Notes: generated from the letters alone by a model not told the origin. Positions 38,310 through 47,926 are shown, counted from the stretch's first letter. The stretch is DNA of 64,000 nt from Lusitaniella coriacea LEGE 07157 (GCF_015207425.1 NZ_JADEWZ010000002.1:62001-126000); one strand, 5' to 3'. Program-made: numbers and translations.

Positions 38310-40640
38310 CTCCGAACTCACCAATGCAAGACCGTTGTGAACCCGCGCTGCTGTGCTAGGAGGGCGGTTGAGGAGTTGTCCGCCAAGGTAAAGGCTAGTC
38401 GAACTACCTCCGTCTAAGTTCAGGGCATCCACCATTCCTATTTGCCCTGCCAATTGAACGGTTTCCGGTAAGGTGGGTCCCCGTCCGCCAACGCGGTTAT
38501 GAATCGTGGCAATAATGATTTTGCCCTCTGCGGTCTTGCCCAGGATGCTGCGAATTGCTGTTTGCTTGAGGAAGAAGCTGCCAAATCCTTCTGCTGCGGC
38601 ATCTAAGACCTCCTGACCATTTTTAAGCAGTAGGGGCCCTGCGGCGAGGAGGTGGGGAAAGGTTTCAAGGTGGGATGGGGTCGTGGACTGCTCGATCTCT
38701 ACCGTCGATCCCACATCTAAAGAAGCAACAACAGAGGCGTTGGCGCGCAGGACTAAGAGGTAACCATTTTCAGGAATCGCGATCGCGCCCGAACCCGCCG
38801 CACCGCCGTTATGATGGCGAATAATGCGGTTATTTTCCACTGCGATTGCCACCTCATCATCAATGAAGGGGGTATAAGTACTTCCCCAGGCGGGAGTATA
38901 GCGAGCGATTCCTGCACGATAGTAGCCGCTATTAAGAAAAAGGATGGGAAATTCCTTGCCGAATTGGGTTTTGAGGTTTTCATTGAGGGTTAGGCGATCC
39001 ATTTCCACCTCACCAACATTGTTCCACGCGATCGCGCCGCGATTGAGAATTGGGCCCGAAAGCCACTCATTCTGCCAGCGAATTGCCCCCAAGGGAAACC
39101 GCGTAATGCGATTGAAAAAACCGCCATTAATTGCTGCAAAAACCTCCCATTTTCTCGCCATTGTTAGGAGGGGTTCGGTTCCCGTCATGGTGCTAGAATT
39201 CGTCCAGATCGGTCGCAATCGGAAGGAAGGTTCTTGTAGATTTACTGTTAGCCAAGTGACGGGAAAGCGCGCCTCCCCCAGGTTCAAATATTGCTGTTGC
39301 CAGCGCAATCCCTTCATCCAGGCGATATCGCGATCCACCAGGGCATCAGGGCGCAATTCCACTCGTAATTGGTAGGATTGCCCTCGACTCGATGTCACCT
39401 TAACCCCCAAACCATCGGGAAGATTGCCTGTGAGAACGATTTGACCGTTTTTGCGTTCGGCGATGGGAGGATTGGGTTTTTCGTCACTTCCGCTAGTTTC
39501 TCCCTCATTTTGCTCCTCTGTATTGTCGGGAGTCGGTTGGGGAACGCTTCCCGTTTGAAAGCGATCGATGAGTTCCTGTTCGGCATCGCTATCGAGAGAA
39601 AGTATCCAATTACCATCTTGCTGACGTAATTGCCACGTTGTTGGGCGATCTAAATCGAGAATCAGGTTTGCGCCTGTGGGTTGCTCTTCAAAAGTAATAT
39701 TTTCCAGTTTGCTAGCAGGAAGCGTTAGGGAAAGGGTTGTTTCGTCCCCTTGAATGTCCCAGTTTTCCCGAAAAGCTAAATCTGTAACATCGAGTATGCG
39801 ATCGCGCCCTTCCATTCTCATCCCCAAATCCACTGCGGTGTCTGCAAACCAGCGAATGGGTTGAACTTTGGGATCGCTGGAATTCAACAATTCAACGCCC
39901 AGAACATTTTGCAAATCCACATCGCGAATCCCCGTTCGCAAAGATGCACCGCGTCGCCACTGTCCCCATTGTGCCGTTCGAGTACGACCGTTGAGAGATA
40001 TTTTCGTACCTTGATTGAGGAGTACGGGAGAAGACCACGTAAGGATATATTCAGAATCAATAACGGGGACTTTACCCAAAAAGACCAACGCTTGGTAAAT
40101 AAATGCCGCAACTTCCGCTCGCGTTGCCCCTTGATTGGGATTGAGACGCTTTAAATCGGGATGGTTAACGACAATTCCCGCTCGCGTTGCAATTTCCACA
40201 GATTGCACGGCATAACTCGGAATTTCACCGGCATCCTCATACACTTCACTCAGAACAATTGCGTCACTCTTCAATGCCGCACCCAAACGCAGTCCATTCA
40301 CCAAAGACACCAACACTTGAACGCGAGCAACAGGATCGAGGGGACGAAAGCGACGATTGGGAAACCCCGACAAAAAACCCGTTTCGTAAGCTCGCCGAAT
40401 CGAACCGGCTGCCCAATAATGAGAGGAAAAATCCACAAATGGCACGTATTCTCGCGCAGAAGGACGGCGAAAAGACGGTTCTAAAATAGCGGCATATTCT
40501 GCCCGATTCATGATTTTATCCGGACGAAAAGAACCGTTGGGAAATCCACTCACAATATTACGCGATCGCAAGGCTTGAATAAATTCCTTTGCCCAATGGT
40601 TTGTCACATCGGGGAAAACGGGCGTTGAGTCGTTAGCCAT
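38304..40640 (-). CDS. SLH-domain protein with C-terminal phosphodiester glycosidase domain
   Basis: This 778-aa protein begins with three S-layer homology repeats (about 8-200; for example VFPDVTNHWAKEFIQALRSR and the GFPNGSFRPDKIMNRAEYA type). A beta-rich middle of about 270 residues follows, with a Pro/Glu/Ser-rich hinge near 375-395. The C-terminal phosphodiester glycosidase (NAGPA-like) domain has AAINGGFFNR and NLDGGSSTSLYLGG. SLH repeats bind cell-wall polymers. Oddly, ATG 40640 gives MANDSTPVFPDV with no signal peptide, and I see no good upstream start. Confidence 0.88.
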   Translation of the reverse strand: MANDSTPVFPDVTNHWAKEFIQALRSRNIVSGFPNGSFRPDKIMNRAEYAAILEPSFRRPSAREYVPFVDFSSHYWAAGSIRRAYETGFLSGFPNRRFRPLDPVARVQVLVSLVNGLRLGAALKSDAIVLSEVYEDAGEIPSYAVQSVEIATRAGIVVNHPDLKRLNPNQGATRAEVAAFIYQALVFLGKVPVIDSEYILTWSSPVLLNQGTKISLNGRTRTAQWGQWRRGASLRTGIRDVDLQNVLGVELLNSSDPKVQPIRWFADTAVDLGMRMEGRDRILDVTDLAFRENWDIQGDETTLSLTLPASKLENITFEEQPTGANLILDLDRPTTWQLRQQDGNWILSLDSDAEQELIDRFQTGSVPQPTPDNTEEQNEGETSGSDEKPNPPIAERKNGQIVLTGNLPDGLGVKVTSSRGQSYQLRVELRPDALVDRDIAWMKGLRWQQQYLNLGEARFPVTWLTVNLQEPSFRLRPIWTNSSTMTGTEPLLTMARKWEVFAAINGGFFNRITRFPLGAIRWQNEWLSGPILNRGAIAWNNVGEVEMDRLTLNENLKTQFGKEFPILFLNSGYYRAGIARYTPAWGSTYTPFIDDEVAIAVENNRIIRHHNGGAAGSGAIAIPENGYLLVLRANASVVASLDVGSTVEIEQSTTPSHLETFPHLLAAGPLLLKNGQEVLDAAAEGFGSFFLKQTAIRSILGKTAEGKIIIATIHNRVGGRGPTLPETVQLAGQIGMVDALNLDGGSSTSLYLGGQLLNRPPSTAARVHNGLALVSSEL

Positions 40641-40656
40641 CGTCAAAATTCATCAC

Positions 40657-40677
40657 CCACGTCTAATGTGAATTAAA
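40657..40677 (+). repeat. Second solo copy of the MITE-end motif
   Basis: ACGTCTAATGTGAATTA at 40659-40675 matches the end motif ACGTCTAATGCGTATTA of element A at 15 of 17 positions. It lies just upstream of the SLH gene start, so that gene is bounded by one copy at each end, both pointing outward. Confidence 0.45.
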
Positions 40678-40741
40678 ATACCCTTTCTCATTGCCGCTTT
40701 CGGCGTGAAGTTTACCTATATCGCCTCCCTAAACCAGCAAT

Positions 40742-41254
40742 CTATTCCTGTTTTTTCCCATGTCCGCCGCCGGAGATGTGAACGAGTTGATTGAGGTCAT
40801 CCTGGCGAATATTGTACGCTGCGCCAAAACCGACGACAAAGCGACCTTTTTGGGGCGTGAGTTGAAAGAGGCGGAAATCGGGCAAACCACGAAAAGCTTC
40901 GATAATTTGACCGAAGCGGGTTTGAAATTGTTCGACAATCTGTTCCCATTGTTGCGTTTCGCGTGGAAGCTCGCTGGCGGTACACTCAAAAGTCAAGCGG
41001 CGACGAGCAAAAATTTGTTCGCTTTTCCCCTCATCCTCAATAAATAGAACGCTAGCCACGGGATTAGTAGAGAGGTTCCGGGTATGAGTTGAGAGTCCGC
41101 TAATATAGATGTAAAAATTCTTCGCTTCATCCACAATGAAAGGCGCGTAGCTAGCATTGGGTAAGCCCTTATCGTTCGCCGTACTGAGAATTAGACTTTG
41201 AAACGGTTCGATAAACTGCTGGTACTCGGTTTGGACTTGCTCAATTTGGCTCAT
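40742..41254 (-). CDS. HugZ-family (PNPOx-like) haem-utilisation-type protein
   Basis: This 170-aa split-barrel protein has the pyridoxamine-phosphate-oxidase-like fold and the HugZ signature: SLILSTANDKGLPNASYAPF, LSTHTRNLSTNPVASVLFIEDE, and a C-terminal QLTPQKGRFVVGFGAAYNI with a following HISGGGHGKK. HugZ proteins bind or degrade haem, often using a C-terminal His loop, which the GGGHGKK tail could supply. No haem transporter is adjacent. It is divergent from the M42 gene. Confidence 0.85.
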   Translation of the reverse strand: MSQIEQVQTEYQQFIEPFQSLILSTANDKGLPNASYAPFIVDEAKNFYIYISGLSTHTRNLSTNPVASVLFIEDEGKSEQIFARRRLTFECTASELPRETQQWEQIVEQFQTRFGQIIEAFRGLPDFRLFQLTPQKGRFVVGFGAAYNIRQDDLNQLVHISGGGHGKKQE

Positions 41255-41388
41255 GTGAAAATAGGAGAGTTAGGGCGGTATTCATCTGAAATTATTTTAA
41301 CGGTTGCGCCGATCGCGAGTTTAAAAAGACCAAAGATTCAAGGCTATAGCCGTTGCCATATCTGTTCGACTAATAATAAATAACTGAA

Positions 41389-42429
41389 GTGACCGATCGC
41401 GAAACTCTCTTTAAAACCATTGAAACCCTTGTTCTTTGCCACTCCCCCAGTGGTGTAGAAGGCGAGATCGATCGCGTTTTGTTACATCGCTTCCCGGAAT
41501 TGGGGTGCGAAACCTGGCAAGATCGCGCCGGAAATATTATTGCCAAAATTCCCGGTCAAACCTCTCAAAATGCCATTGCCATTACCGCACACAAAGACGA
41601 AATTGGAGCCATTGTTAAAGCCATTCATCCCAATGGGCGTTTGGAAATTCGTCGATTGGGAGGATCGTTCCCCTGGGTCTACGGAGAAGGCGTTGTCGAT
41701 ATCTTAGGCGATCGCGCGACCCTTTCTGGCATCCTCTCCTTTGGTTCGCGTCACGTCTCCCACGAATCCCCCCAAAAGGCGCTACAAGAAAACGTCCCCC
41801 TGCGTTGGGAAAATGCTTGGGTAGAAACCAAATGTTCCTATAAAACCCTCGTGGATGCAGGAATTCGCCCCGGAACGCGAGTCGTTGTCGGCAAACACCG
41901 CAAGCGTCCCTTTCGCCTGAATAACTACATCGCCAGCTATACCCTTGACAATAAAGCCTCTGTTGCGATTTTGCTCGCCCTTGCAGAACAGATCAAAACC
42001 CCTCCTATTGACCTCTATCTCGTCGCCTCAGCAAAGGAAGAAGTGGGAGCAATTGGCGCGCTATATTTCACGCAAAACCAACCTCTCGATGCCTTAATTG
42101 CCCTGGAAATTTGTCCCCTTTCCTCGGAATATCCCATCAAAGACGGAGAAATCCCCGTTTTGCTTTCCCAGGACGGTTATGGCATCTACGACGAAGGCTT
42201 AAATGAGGAATTACACCGTGCCGCAGCCAGTGCGGGGGTTCCCATTCAATTTGCCGCCATTAGCGGATTTGGCAGCGATGCATCCATTGCAATGAAATTC
42301 GGTCATGTTGCGCGCGCCGCCTGCTTGGGGTTTCCCACCCAAAACACCCACGGCTACGAAATCGCTCATCTCGACGCAATTTCCAACTGCATTAAACTCC
42401 TCGCAAACTATTGTCAATCTAATGTTTAG
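41389..42429 (+). CDS. M42-family metallopeptidase (glutamyl aminopeptidase type)
   Basis: This 346-aa protein has the M42 di-metal set: ITAHKDEIGAIV (metal His and catalytic Asp), YTLDNKAS (bridging Asp), SAKEEVGAIGA (catalytic and metal Glu pair), and a C-terminal ligand in HGYEIAHLDAI. These form large dodecameric tetrahedral aminopeptidases. The start is a GTG at 41389 (MTDRETLFKTIE). ALEICPL replaces the more usual ALDV at a metal position, still acidic. Confidence 0.9.
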   Translation: MTDRETLFKTIETLVLCHSPSGVEGEIDRVLLHRFPELGCETWQDRAGNIIAKIPGQTSQNAIAITAHKDEIGAIVKAIHPNGRLEIRRLGGSFPWVYGEGVVDILGDRATLSGILSFGSRHVSHESPQKALQENVPLRWENAWVETKCSYKTLVDAGIRPGTRVVVGKHRKRPFRLNNYIASYTLDNKASVAILLALAEQIKTPPIDLYLVASAKEEVGAIGALYFTQNQPLDALIALEICPLSSEYPIKDGEIPVLLSQDGYGIYDEGLNEELHRAAASAGVPIQFAAISGFGSDASIAMKFGHVARAACLGFPTQNTHGYEIAHLDAISNCIKLLANYCQSNV

Positions 42430-42561
42430 AGTTATCTTAAGCTTTGGCGCGATCGCGCGACACCCGTAGCATAATAATGGCAAAAAGAAGGCTGCATTTA
42501 CCCGCGCTTTCAACGAGGTTGGGTAGGTATAAAACTTTAAGTTATTCGGTACTTATCAGTC

Positions 42562-42933
42562 ATGAATGCGATACTTACAATATTAGGAATTAGCGCGATT
42601 TCCCTGGGATTGGCTCCTAACATTCGCGCCCAAGCGATGCCTTCCGAGCGTCAATCGGTTACACTCTCCGGCGATTCCCTCGTTAATATCGACAATCGCA
42701 CCACCCAAAGCGACTATCCCGGATTCTTCCCCGGAAACGCCCCCATTTTCCTCCAAGACGAAACCAACACCACTCAATCGCCTCCCGCATTTTCCCTCGA
42801 ACAGGAATACGGCATTATTATTGGCGATACCATCCATTACCCGGAATACATGGATCTTTTCCGTTCCCCTAGTGACACCAACAGCACTCAAAGTATCCGC
42901 TTCAAAATTCCGGTAGGGGAAGTAAATGAGTAA
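42562..42933 (+). CDS. Small secreted hypothetical protein
   Basis: This 123-aa product has a clear signal peptide (AILTILGISAISLGLAPNIRA with cleavage after the AQA-like stretch near residue 25). The mature part is Asn/Thr/Ser-rich and acidic, with no known motif. It is probably exported to the periplasm or beyond. Function unknown; it lies alone between the M42 and SUKH genes. Confidence 0.65.
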   Translation: MNAILTILGISAISLGLAPNIRAQAMPSERQSVTLSGDSLVNIDNRTTQSDYPGFFPGNAPIFLQDETNTTQSPPAFSLEQEYGIIIGDTIHYPEYMDLFRSPSDTNSTQSIRFKIPVGEVNE

Positions 42934-43056
42934 TCTCGACACTTACCCCACTCACCAGAGCGTGAATTGAGATTTTGTAGGTTGGGTTGAAGGATGAAAC
43001 CCAACATCATCAAAGGTTTTGTTGCGTTTTGCTAGCACTCAATACCAACCTACTTT

Positions 43057-43707
43057 ATGACCCATTACAGCGAAGTTGCCACGCAGCTTTACGGTTCTGA
43101 AATTTCTGTCCAAGGTGAATCCCAAAAAGAAATTGCTCAAGCCGAACATCGTTTGGGAATCCCATTACCTCGCGTTCTACGAGAGTATTACCACTTCGCC
43201 GATCGCAAAACCCTCTTTAATTGCGCCCACAATACACTAATTGCACCCCAAAATCTTATTTTTGAAAATGCTCCTGAAGAGATACTCATTTTCTACACCG
43301 AGAATCAAGGAGTTGTGGATTGGGAAATTCGCAAAGAAGATTTTCAACAAGACGATCCGCCCGTTTATCAAGGTAGAGTTGATGATGATTGGTACTTAGA
43401 AACCTCTTCCTTAAACAATTTTCTCGTCACGATGCTCTGCTGGCAAGGGGTAATGGGCGCACTTCCCTATCGGGGTACGCTCGAAAATAGTGAAGGTTCC
43501 CTTCAAGAGATAGCCAACCGTATCGAGCAAAATTGGCTAGAAATTCAACAACAAGAGCAAATTGGAGACTTAAAAATTTTCCTTAATCGGGGTCAGGTTA
43601 TCTGTGTCAGTGGAAATTTCAATGCAATTTTTATTGCAGCTCGTACTCAGTCTCATTTTCGTGCGATCCAACAAATATTGCCAGAAATAGAGTTATTTGA
43701 GCTTTAA
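43057..43707 (+). CDS. SMI1/KNR4 (SUKH) family protein
   Basis: This 216-aa protein has the SUKH core: an AEHRLGIPLPRVLREYYHFAD helix, then a beta-rich segment with the family's LIFYTENQGVVDWEI and a WYLETSSLNNFLVTMLCWQ helix. In bacteria SUKH proteins are often immunity proteins against polymorphic toxins, but stand-alone members also occur. No toxin gene is adjacent. ATG 43057 gives a short N-terminal helix. Confidence 0.88.
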   Translation: MTHYSEVATQLYGSEISVQGESQKEIAQAEHRLGIPLPRVLREYYHFADRKTLFNCAHNTLIAPQNLIFENAPEEILIFYTENQGVVDWEIRKEDFQQDDPPVYQGRVDDDWYLETSSLNNFLVTMLCWQGVMGALPYRGTLENSEGSLQEIANRIEQNWLEIQQQEQIGDLKIFLNRGQVICVSGNFNAIFIAARTQSHFRAIQQILPEIELFEL

Positions 43708-43797
43708 CAAACAATTTTCTCCTTTTTTAAAGAGATTAAACAATCGCTAGATAGCTAAGATAGAAAGCACAACTCACTCCCTCGCAACACATTACCC

Positions 43798-44769
43798 ATG
43801 CCAACTTATCCCGGACTTTCTAGCGAAGCCTTTCGTCATCCTCTTGATTACCAAGCCGAACAAACACTCCGCAGCGTTCCCGGTTTTGACCTCGTAGCCA
43901 AGGGGTTTGTGGAATATCTCTACGAACGTCCCCAACGCATCTACTTTCTTGGCAACCATATGCAAGCGGGTCCTCGACAGTATTCCACGCTCTACGGTAT
44001 CTTCCGCGAGTGCGTTCGGGATTTGGATGTGGCGATTGAACCCACGCTTTTTATCAGCCAAACACCTCAAGTGAATGCCTACTCTCTCGGTCACGAACAG
44101 CCCTCTATTGTCGTTAACACGGGGTTAATCGATTTGCTTGAAGAAGTAGAAATACGAACCGTTCTCGCTCACGAACTCGGACACATCAAGTGCGACCATA
44201 CAATTTTGATTCAAATGGCAATTTGGGTCATGGGAGCGGCAGAAATTTTGGGAGAACTAACTTTGGGGTTGGGAAGTGCCATTAGTAGCGGTCTGATTTT
44301 TGCGTTCTATGAATGGTTGCGTAAGGCAGAACTGTCTGCTGACCGTGCGGCGTTATTAGTTGCCGATGACCTCACAACGGTGATGCAGACGATGATGAAA
44401 CTTGCGGGTGGCAATCACAAATACGCTCATGAGAGTAGTTTAGAGGAATTTATTCGACAGTCAGAGAATTATCTGGAATTAGACCAAGAGGGATTGAATC
44501 AATTCTATAAATTCTTAATGTACAACGGAGGTCGCGGTGCTTTTCTCTCGCACCCTTTTCCGGTGGAACGCTTGCATTATCTTCGGGAATGGTCGGGGTC
44601 TGAAGCCTATCGCCAAATCCGCCAGGGCAATTATCCCAGTTCTGGCGCGGAGGGTGCGATTGAGGTGGATGTAATGGAAAGGGAGAATGAAGAGTTGGAA
44701 ACTCTACGGCAGGAAATCGAGGAACTTCAGGCAGAGATCGAGCGTATTAGATCGCAGCGCGATTCTTGA
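43798..44769 (+). CDS. M48-family zinc metallopeptidase
   Basis: This 323-aa protein has the HELGH zinc motif at residues 125-129 followed by the third ligand in LSADRAALL. A hydrophobic hairpin between them (IWVMGAAEILGELTLGLG) suggests membrane association. A coiled coil (EELETLRQEIEELQAEIERI) ends the protein. M48 enzymes act in membrane protein quality control. It may be co-transcribed with the SUKH gene, 90 bp upstream. Confidence 0.9.
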   Translation: MPTYPGLSSEAFRHPLDYQAEQTLRSVPGFDLVAKGFVEYLYERPQRIYFLGNHMQAGPRQYSTLYGIFRECVRDLDVAIEPTLFISQTPQVNAYSLGHEQPSIVVNTGLIDLLEEVEIRTVLAHELGHIKCDHTILIQMAIWVMGAAEILGELTLGLGSAISSGLIFAFYEWLRKAELSADRAALLVADDLTTVMQTMMKLAGGNHKYAHESSLEEFIRQSENYLELDQEGLNQFYKFLMYNGGRGAFLSHPFPVERLHYLREWSGSEAYRQIRQGNYPSSGAEGAIEVDVMERENEELETLRQEIEELQAEIERIRSQRDS

Positions 44770-45067
44770 GCATGATGTCACTTTCAAGCTGTGATCTGAA
44801 TCAATAAAAGAGGAGGGTTAAATCATTGCTTATTTGCCTATACTCGTGCAAAGTTTCACTATCCTCCTTTAAAATAAAAGTCTCTCTGGTTTCATATTTA
44901 GTGAATTAACTTTATTCAATTTGTCCAAGTTCTTTTAGAATAAAGGTTTAATTTATTAGTTCCGCGATCGCCTTCTCTGTTCGTACCAAGAACAACGACA
45001 AGGCAAAGAACCGATCGCAGAAATTCGGGATGCAATCAATTTGGATTAATTGTTTACCAGGAATTTT
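44770..45067. other. AT-rich intergenic region
   Basis: This 298-bp gap is markedly AT-rich. GAGGAGGG near 44812 and CCTCCTTT near 44866 could pair loosely. The words KEPIAEIRDAIN can be read near 45006-45045 before a stop, recalling the end of a HicB-like antitoxin, but the fragment is too short to claim. The RBS AGGA for the next gene is at 45059. Confidence 0.3.
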
Positions 45068-46462
45068 ATGAGCAGCAATGTTCTGAATAAGTCGCACTAT
45101 AGCTTAAAGGGCTTTCAATCGGGGCGTTCCAGAAAGAATGTCGTGCAAGCACAAGAAATGATTTATAAATTCCTGTTGAAACTTGTTAATGAGAAGACAC
45201 CGGAAGAAACGTTACAAGAGTTTCAGTATTTATTTTTTGATTATCACTCTCACCCTGAAAATGTCAAGGCGCTGCAAGAACTATCTGATATTCTTTTGCA
45301 AAGGGACTATGAGATTTTTTCTAATACTTTAAAGCGGTGCTGCTATATCTTGATTAATAATTGGGAAACCAAAAGAAATCATGCTTGCATTCAAGAATTG
45401 GTTTTGAGTTTTGCTAGTGTCGATTTCGAGAAAAAGTTCAAGTCTCAAATGATTCTTCGTTTGAGAAGATGGTTAAAGAAGTTTTTTAATGGCAAGCATT
45501 ATCAAGATTTAAAACTCTATATTAAAAAGTACGATAAGTCAAATTCAAGTTCAAGTTCGGAAGATAAGCATCATTGGAGCAATCGCTATGTTTCCTATTT
45601 ATTAGTTCCTCAATATGCGAATACAAATAACCCCAAGGAACAACGAAAGGCAGCACGAGAGCTATCCCAAAAGTTAAAGGATCGATTTAAGTTCGATCTC
45701 GCAATGTACACGGCGCGATCGCAGTCGATTGTTTGTCAGAAAAAAATGCCTGAAAATCCAACAGGACTAGGGGAGGAAGTTCTTCGTTTAATCAAAAAAA
45801 TTGTTGCTAAGAGAGGAAACTTTAGCTATACCAACCTAGCTAATATATTTCTCAAGCAGGTTGAAGAAATCTCCTATGAGAATTTCAAGGAGGCGTTGGG
45901 TAACTATTTAGTATTTTCAGTTGAAACTCAAGAACTGGTTGAAGGATTAAAAAATAAGATAGCGCAAAGGCTACAATCTATTTATCCAGAACATAATGAC
46001 GAAATCCTGGACGATGCTTTGTTGCTGAGAACTTGCAATCGCGTTTTGGATTGTTTGACGACGGAAACGGGACAAGAGCCTTCTGATATTTTTTTGTATT
46101 TGATATTTCAAGGCAATCCTTTGACGCTGGTCATCGTTTTGTTAAAACTAATTTTAGTGTCTCCTCATTCTCGCGTTCATTTGGAAAAGCGGATTGCCGA
46201 ACTGATTAAACATTATATGGAGCTATCGGAGGAAGAGTGTCAGTGGGTTGTCAATTTTTTCGAGATTTTCAAAATTACTTTTGCTATCTATGCGGATAAT
46301 GATGTTCATTACAATTTAATTAAGATGAAAGATTGGGTTCCAGAAAATGATTCGGAAGAGGCGATGTTAGATGCTTACCGCATTTTCTCGCAATACAGAG
46401 GTTATCTGGGTTCGATTTTGTCGGAAGGAAGTACGTTACCTTTTAAAACCGGTTCGGTTTGA
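45068..46462 (+). CDS. Conserved hypothetical all-helical protein
   Basis: This 464-aa protein consists of successive amphipathic helices with no catalytic motif, signal or membrane segment. It resembles an alpha-solenoid (helical repeat) scaffold. A Ser-rich linker (NSSSSSEDK) near residue 160 splits it. ATG 45068 follows AGGA with five-base spacing; a TTG at 45050 would add six residues. The base composition is more AT-rich than the surroundings, consistent with an acquired or accessory gene. I do not recognise the family. Confidence 0.6.
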   Translation: MSSNVLNKSHYSLKGFQSGRSRKNVVQAQEMIYKFLLKLVNEKTPEETLQEFQYLFFDYHSHPENVKALQELSDILLQRDYEIFSNTLKRCCYILINNWETKRNHACIQELVLSFASVDFEKKFKSQMILRLRRWLKKFFNGKHYQDLKLYIKKYDKSNSSSSSEDKHHWSNRYVSYLLVPQYANTNNPKEQRKAARELSQKLKDRFKFDLAMYTARSQSIVCQKKMPENPTGLGEEVLRLIKKIVAKRGNFSYTNLANIFLKQVEEISYENFKEALGNYLVFSVETQELVEGLKNKIAQRLQSIYPEHNDEILDDALLLRTCNRVLDCLTTETGQEPSDIFLYLIFQGNPLTLVIVLLKLILVSPHSRVHLEKRIAELIKHYMELSEEECQWVVNFFEIFKITFAIYADNDVHYNLIKMKDWVPENDSEEAMLDAYRIFSQYRGYLGSILSEGSTLPFKTGSV

Positions 46463-46617
46463 GGGTTTTATTATAAGCATTCAGCTATCAGCTTTTGAAG
46501 ATATCATTCCTTGTCTGGTGAGGTAGATATTTGTTAGACAGGGAGATTCGCGCGATCGCGGCGACACGGGCGACGGGAAGAAAGCTAGACTAGAGATAGA
46601 GTAGGTAAATATAAAAA

Positions 46618-46941
46618 ATGAAACGTTCCATGTGGCGAACGAAAGAGTTTGGGGTGGCGCTACTAATGGTGCTAGGTATTTTACAATTCCCCGCAAAAGG
46701 CGGACGCTTGGTTCCTGTGAGTGCTGAGGTAGAACGCGCGCTCCATCATAATTCTTCTCAGGACTTTTTTCAGCAGGGATTGGTTCAGATGGAACGAGAG
46801 ATTCAATGGTTAATGGAGGGAAAAGTCGCTAAGTCTGCCAATCCTCTACGGATTAATGAAGATGTACGCGATGATATCGAGCTTCTGCAAGGGGAGACTG
46901 AGGGGTTTGAGAATATTTTCCCTCGCGAACTTGCACCATGA
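46618..46941 (+). CDS. Small exported hypothetical protein coupled to the EVE gene
   Basis: This 107-aa protein has a signal or anchor segment (EFGVALLMVLGILQFPAKGG). An acidic soluble remainder follows with no known motif. Its TGA overlaps the ATG of the EVE gene (ATGA at 46938), so the two are translationally coupled although their cell locations appear to differ. Function unknown. Confidence 0.6.
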   Translation: MKRSMWRTKEFGVALLMVLGILQFPAKGGRLVPVSAEVERALHHNSSQDFFQQGLVQMEREIQWLMEGKVAKSANPLRINEDVRDDIELLQGETEGFENIFPRELAP

Positions 46942-47393
46942 ATTATTGGCTCTTTAAGTCGGAACCCAATGATTATAGTATTGAGGATTTAGCGCGGGAT
47001 GGCGAGGCAATTTGGGATGGCGTGCGCAATTATCAGGCTCGCAATTTTTTGCGCCAGATGGAAGAGGGGGATTTAGCTTTTTTCTACCATTCCAATATCA
47101 AACCCCCTGGTATTGTTGGGTTGGCAAAGGTTGCACGGAGTGGCGAAATCGATCCGACGCAGTTCGATCCCAATAGCAAGTATTTCGATCCGAAAGCAAC
47201 CCCAGAATCTCCTCGTTGGCAAACTGTCGCGATCGCGTTTGTTGAAAAATTCCCCCATCCCCTCGAACTTTCCGTTCTTAAAGCCAGATTTAGTACGGAC
47301 GAACTGCTTCTCGTGCGCCGGGGAAATCGATTATCGGTAATGCCTGTTGGGGAAAAGGTAGCGGAGGAGATCCTTGAAATCTTTCGAGGTTAG
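46938..47393 (+). CDS. EVE-domain protein
   Basis: This 151-aa protein is a single EVE domain (PUA-like fold). It opens MNYWLFKSEPNDYSIEDLA, then WDGVRNYQARNFLRQMEEGD, then FYHSNIKPPGIVGLAKV. EVE domains are thought to bind modified bases or nucleotides, and appear near modification-dependent restriction systems, although many are core genes. Its start overlaps the exported hypothetical gene's stop. Confidence 0.93.
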   Translation: MNYWLFKSEPNDYSIEDLARDGEAIWDGVRNYQARNFLRQMEEGDLAFFYHSNIKPPGIVGLAKVARSGEIDPTQFDPNSKYFDPKATPESPRWQTVAIAFVEKFPHPLELSVLKARFSTDELLLVRRGNRLSVMPVGEKVAEEILEIFRG

Positions 47394-47926
47394 GGATTTT
47401 CAGGAATCTTAAATGGTTTGTAAAGAAACGTAAAGCAATTTTTATTAAAAAATATTGCACATACTTGATTGAGTTGTTAGCTTGTGTGTGGTTCTCATTT
47501 AGAGAAATGTTCGTATTTAGGAGACGAACCATTCATGCACAATCTTCACTTCCCCATCTCAAGGAGATAACCTTCAATTCAGTCCAGCAGGATATTGTTC
47601 CCTCTCGAACCCTTACACGGAAAACATTTAGGAGCGAAAACCTGTATTGTTCCTTGAACGCTTTCAATCTGGAGGTTGTTTGTGAATCATATAAGCGATT
47701 TTGTCATCGCCAAGAGATTTGTAGCTTAACGCTATACCAATTATTAGGCTACTCTCTCAACAATAGAATTGGATAGTTGGGATTCTCTTTCTACGCAAGT
47801 CCCTAACGTTTACATTTTCCCAAATTCTTCACAATAAATATTGTTTTGTGGCGTACTGCTTGCAATTTGTAAAAGCAGTATCGATAAATTGTGCCACAAA
47901 ACCTCATTTTCAAGAGGTGCTAACTC
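47394..47926. other. Intergenic region with nested inverted repeat before the SDR gene
   Basis: An outer stem GTTTTGTGGC (47843-47852) pairs perfectly with GCCACAAAAC (47893-47902). Inside it, ACTGCTT (47855-47861) pairs with AAGCAGT (47873-47879). The structure ends 24 bp before the SDR start codon. Two weak ORFs (47465-47776 plus, 47290-47532 minus) overlap each other and have no motif, so I do not call them. Confidence 0.55.

Noticed and set aside
45006-45045. HicB-like antitoxin remnant
   Set aside because: Only about a dozen residues fit, too few to claim.
47465-47776. 103-codon ORF before the SDR gene
   Set aside because: No motif, no ribosome site, and overlap with structured DNA downstream; left as intergenic.
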